NCBI GenBank assembly: GCA_017379815.1 | Contig: JAFNVK010000174.1 | Location: forward strand, 1-7,087 | Reading direction: 5' to 3' | Source: Clostridia bacterium | GTDB lineage: Bacteria; Bacillota; Clostridia; Oscillospirales; CAG-272 | DNA: 7,087 nt | Part shown: positions 5,356 through 7,087 of the stretch, in pieces | How the letters are laid out: each line of letters begins with the position of its first letter | Position numbering within the stretch: the first letter of the stretch is position 1 | Position numbers and translations under genes: made by a program | The notes under the pieces: generated by a model | What the model saw: only the letters and a program-made list of their open reading frames with translations | What the model was told of the DNA's origin: nothing | Database searches by the model: none

Positions 5356-7087
5356 ATGGGACTCACCATTGCACAAAAAATCATCAAGGCGCATTTGATC
5401 AGCGGAGACATGACCGTTGGCAGTGAGATCGCGCTTCGCATTGACCAGACGCTGACGCAGGACGCCACGGGAACGATGGCCTATCTGGAGTTTGAATCCA
5501 TGGGCATCGACCGCGTGCGCACCGAGAAAAGCGTTGCCTATATTGATCACAACACGCTCCAATCCGGATTTGAGAATGCGGACGATCACCGCTTTATCCA
5601 GTCGATCGCCAAGAAGCACGGCATCTATTTCTCCCGTCCCGGAAACGGCATTTGCCACCAGGTCCACCTGGAGCGCTTCGGCATTCCCGGAAAGACCCTG
5701 ATCGGCTCGGACAGCCATACCCCCACGGGCGGCGGCATCGGTATGCTTGCCTTTGGTGCGGGCGGCCTTGACGTGGCCGTTGCTATGGGCGGCGGTGCCT
5801 ACTACATCACCATGCCCAAGATGATCAAGGTCAACCTGACGGGCAAGCTTCGTCCCTTCGTGACGGCAAAGGACGTCAGCCTTGAGATCTTGCGCATCCT
5901 TTCGGTCAAGGGCGGCGTCGGCTCCATCATTGAGTGGGGAGGCGAGGGAATCGCCACGCTTTCCGTGCCCGAGCGCGCAACCATCACCAATATGGGAACC
6001 GAGCTTGGCGCAACCACGTCGATCTTCCCCTCGGACGAGGTCACGCGCGATTTCCTGCGTGCGGAGGGACGCGAAGCGGATTACGTTCCGCTTTGCAGCG
6101 ATCCCGATGCGGTTTACGATCGCGTGATCGACATTGATCTTTCTTCCTTGAAGCCCTTGATCGCTTGCCCACACAGCCCCGACAACGTGGTGACGGTGGA
6201 GAGCCTGAAGGGAACGCGCGTGGACCAGGTCTGCATCGGCTCCTGCACGAACTCCTCGCTTTTGGATATGCTCAAGGTGGCCGCACTCCTCAAAGGGAAA
6301 ACGATCTCCCCGAGCGTCAGCCTTTCGATCTCGCCCGGCTCCAAGCAGGTGCTTTCCATGCTTTCCGAGTGCGGCGCGCTGACCGATATTCTCGCCAGCG
6401 GCGCACGCGTGCTGGAGTGTGCCTGCGGTCCTTGCATCGGCATGGGATTTTCGCCCAATTCGGGCGGCGTGAGCCTGCGTACCTTTAACCGTAACTTTGA
6501 GGGAAGAAGCGGAACGGCAGACGCCAAGGTGTATCTGGTATCTCCCGAAACGGCAGTCGCCGCGGCGCTGACCGGAGAGATCACCGATCCCATTCTGCTT
6601 GGCGAGATGCCCGCGATCGAAATGCCCAAGGCCTTCCGCATCGACGATAGCGCCGTTATTCCTCCCGCCTCGCTTGAGGAGGCCAAGGATCTGGAGATCC
6701 TGCGCGGCCCGAACATCAAAAAATTCCCGGATTGCTATCCGCAAGAGGATTCTCTGCGTGCCGAGCTTGTGCTTAAGGTTGGCGACAACATCACCACCGA
6801 CCACATCATGCCTGCCGGCGCCAAGATCCTGCCGTACCGCTCCAATATTCCGTATCTTTCGCAGTTCTGCTTCGGCGTTTGCGACAAGAGCTTCCCCGAG
6901 CGCGCCAAGGCCGCAGGGCAGAGCATCGTTGTCGGTGGCTCGAATTACGGTCAGGGCTCCTCGCGCGAGCACGCTGCGCTCGTTCCGCTCTATCTCGGCG
7001 TCCGCGCCGTCATCACCAAGAGCTTTGCGCGCATTCACGTGGCAAACCTCATCAACGCGGGCATCATGCCCCTGACCTTTGCCGATC
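5356..7087 (+). CDS. Aconitate hydratase, Aquifex type, partial (runs off right edge)
   Basis: The frame encodes 577 residues with no stop before the edge; the family is about 640-660, so about 65-80 residues are missing. It isomerises citrate to isocitrate through cis-aconitate using a [4Fe-4S] cluster. The three cluster cysteines are Cys297 (in GSCTNSS), Cys357 and Cys360 (in CACGPCIG). Other active-site motifs are DHNTLQ at 64-69, GSDSHTPTGGG from 117, DNITTDHIMPAG at 477-488 opening the swivel domain, and NYGQGSSREHAAL around 531-542. The SREH motif context NYGQGSSREHAAL favours aconitase over isopropylmalate dehydratase, and large and small domains are in one chain. The ATG lies 1 nt after the GntR stop with only a weak GGGGA site about 10 nt upstream, so translation is probably coupled. 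It supplies the second step after the citrate synthase. Confidence 0.93.
   Translation, partial: MGLTIAQKIIKAHLISGDMTVGSEIALRIDQTLTQDATGTMAYLEFESMGIDRVRTEKSVAYIDHNTLQSGFENADDHRFIQSIAKKHGIYFSRPGNGICHQVHLERFGIPGKTLIGSDSHTPTGGGIGMLAFGAGGLDVAVAMGGGAYYITMPKMIKVNLTGKLRPFVTAKDVSLEILRILSVKGGVGSIIEWGGEGIATLSVPERATITNMGTELGATTSIFPSDEVTRDFLRAEGREADYVPLCSDPDAVYDRVIDIDLSSLKPLIACPHSPDNVVTVESLKGTRVDQVCIGSCTNSSLLDMLKVAALLKGKTISPSVSLSISPGSKQVLSMLSECGALTDILASGARVLECACGPCIGMGFSPNSGGVSLRTFNRNFEGRSGTADAKVYLVSPETAVAAALTGEITDPILLGEMPAIEMPKAFRIDDSAVIPPASLEEAKDLEILRGPNIKKFPDCYPQEDSLRAELVLKVGDNITTDHIMPAGAKILPYRSNIPYLSQFCFGVCDKSFPERAKAAGQSIVVGGSNYGQGSSREHAALVPLYLGVRAVITKSFARIHVANLINAGIMPLTFAD

Noticed and set aside
5158..7038. 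Long minus-strand open frame (626 codons) antisense to GntR and aconitase
   Set aside because: It is a shadow of GC-rich codons in the aconitase gene. Its product is low-complexity, matches no family, and has no ribosome site or promoter, while the plus strand encodes complete aconitase motifs.

Overview
The window (7,087 bp) looks like chromosomal DNA from an anaerobic member of the Clostridia, probably a gut Oscillospirales-type Firmicute. The core genes are GC-rich (hand count 65% for 2341-2400). They have strong AGGAGG-type ribosome binding sites and near-consensus SigA promoters. The gene set also fits: a clamp-binding DinB with a clostridial-type N-terminus, a Re-citrate-synthase-like enzyme, and an Aquifex-type single-chain aconitase. 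The taxonomic placement is inference.

Layout, left to right. (1) Positions 1-1014, minus strand: two tandem lipoprotein genes in one operon, the distal one cut by the left edge. The operon is read from an extended -10 promoter at 1071-1099. The region is much more AT-rich than the rest (about 36% GC for 541-660). The two genes share a nearly identical ~95-bp leader covering the Shine-Dalgarno and signal peptide. Identity stops at the lipidated-cysteine codon, and the mature proteins look unrelated. (2) Positions 1208-2526, plus strand: dinB (DNA polymerase IV) behind a perfect-consensus promoter. (3) Positions 2530-2571: a terminator that works in both directions between the convergent dinB and phosphoesterase genes. 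(4) Positions 2579-3121, minus strand: a YfcE-type metallophosphoesterase with its own consensus promoter. (5) Positions 3122-3314: a divergent control region with two consensus promoters, phased T-tracts and two palindromes. (6) Positions 3315-7087, plus strand: an operon of citrate synthase (Re-type, homocitrate/isopropylmalate synthase fold), a GntR/FCD regulator and aconitase, which runs off the right edge.

How the genes work together: the right-hand operon would make citrate from acetyl-CoA and oxaloacetate and isomerise it to isocitrate. This is the oxidative arm toward 2-oxoglutarate and glutamate that many anaerobes keep as an incomplete TCA cycle. An isocitrate dehydrogenase gene would be expected just past the edge. 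The GntR protein encoded between the two enzymes is the natural candidate to bind a near-perfect 22-bp palindrome lying over the operon's own -10 box, giving autoregulation. The lipoprotein operon, dinB and yfcE look functionally unrelated to this pathway.

No CRISPR array, transposase, tRNA, rRNA or recognisable defence system is present. The most unusual feature is the duplicated lipoprotein leader cassette.
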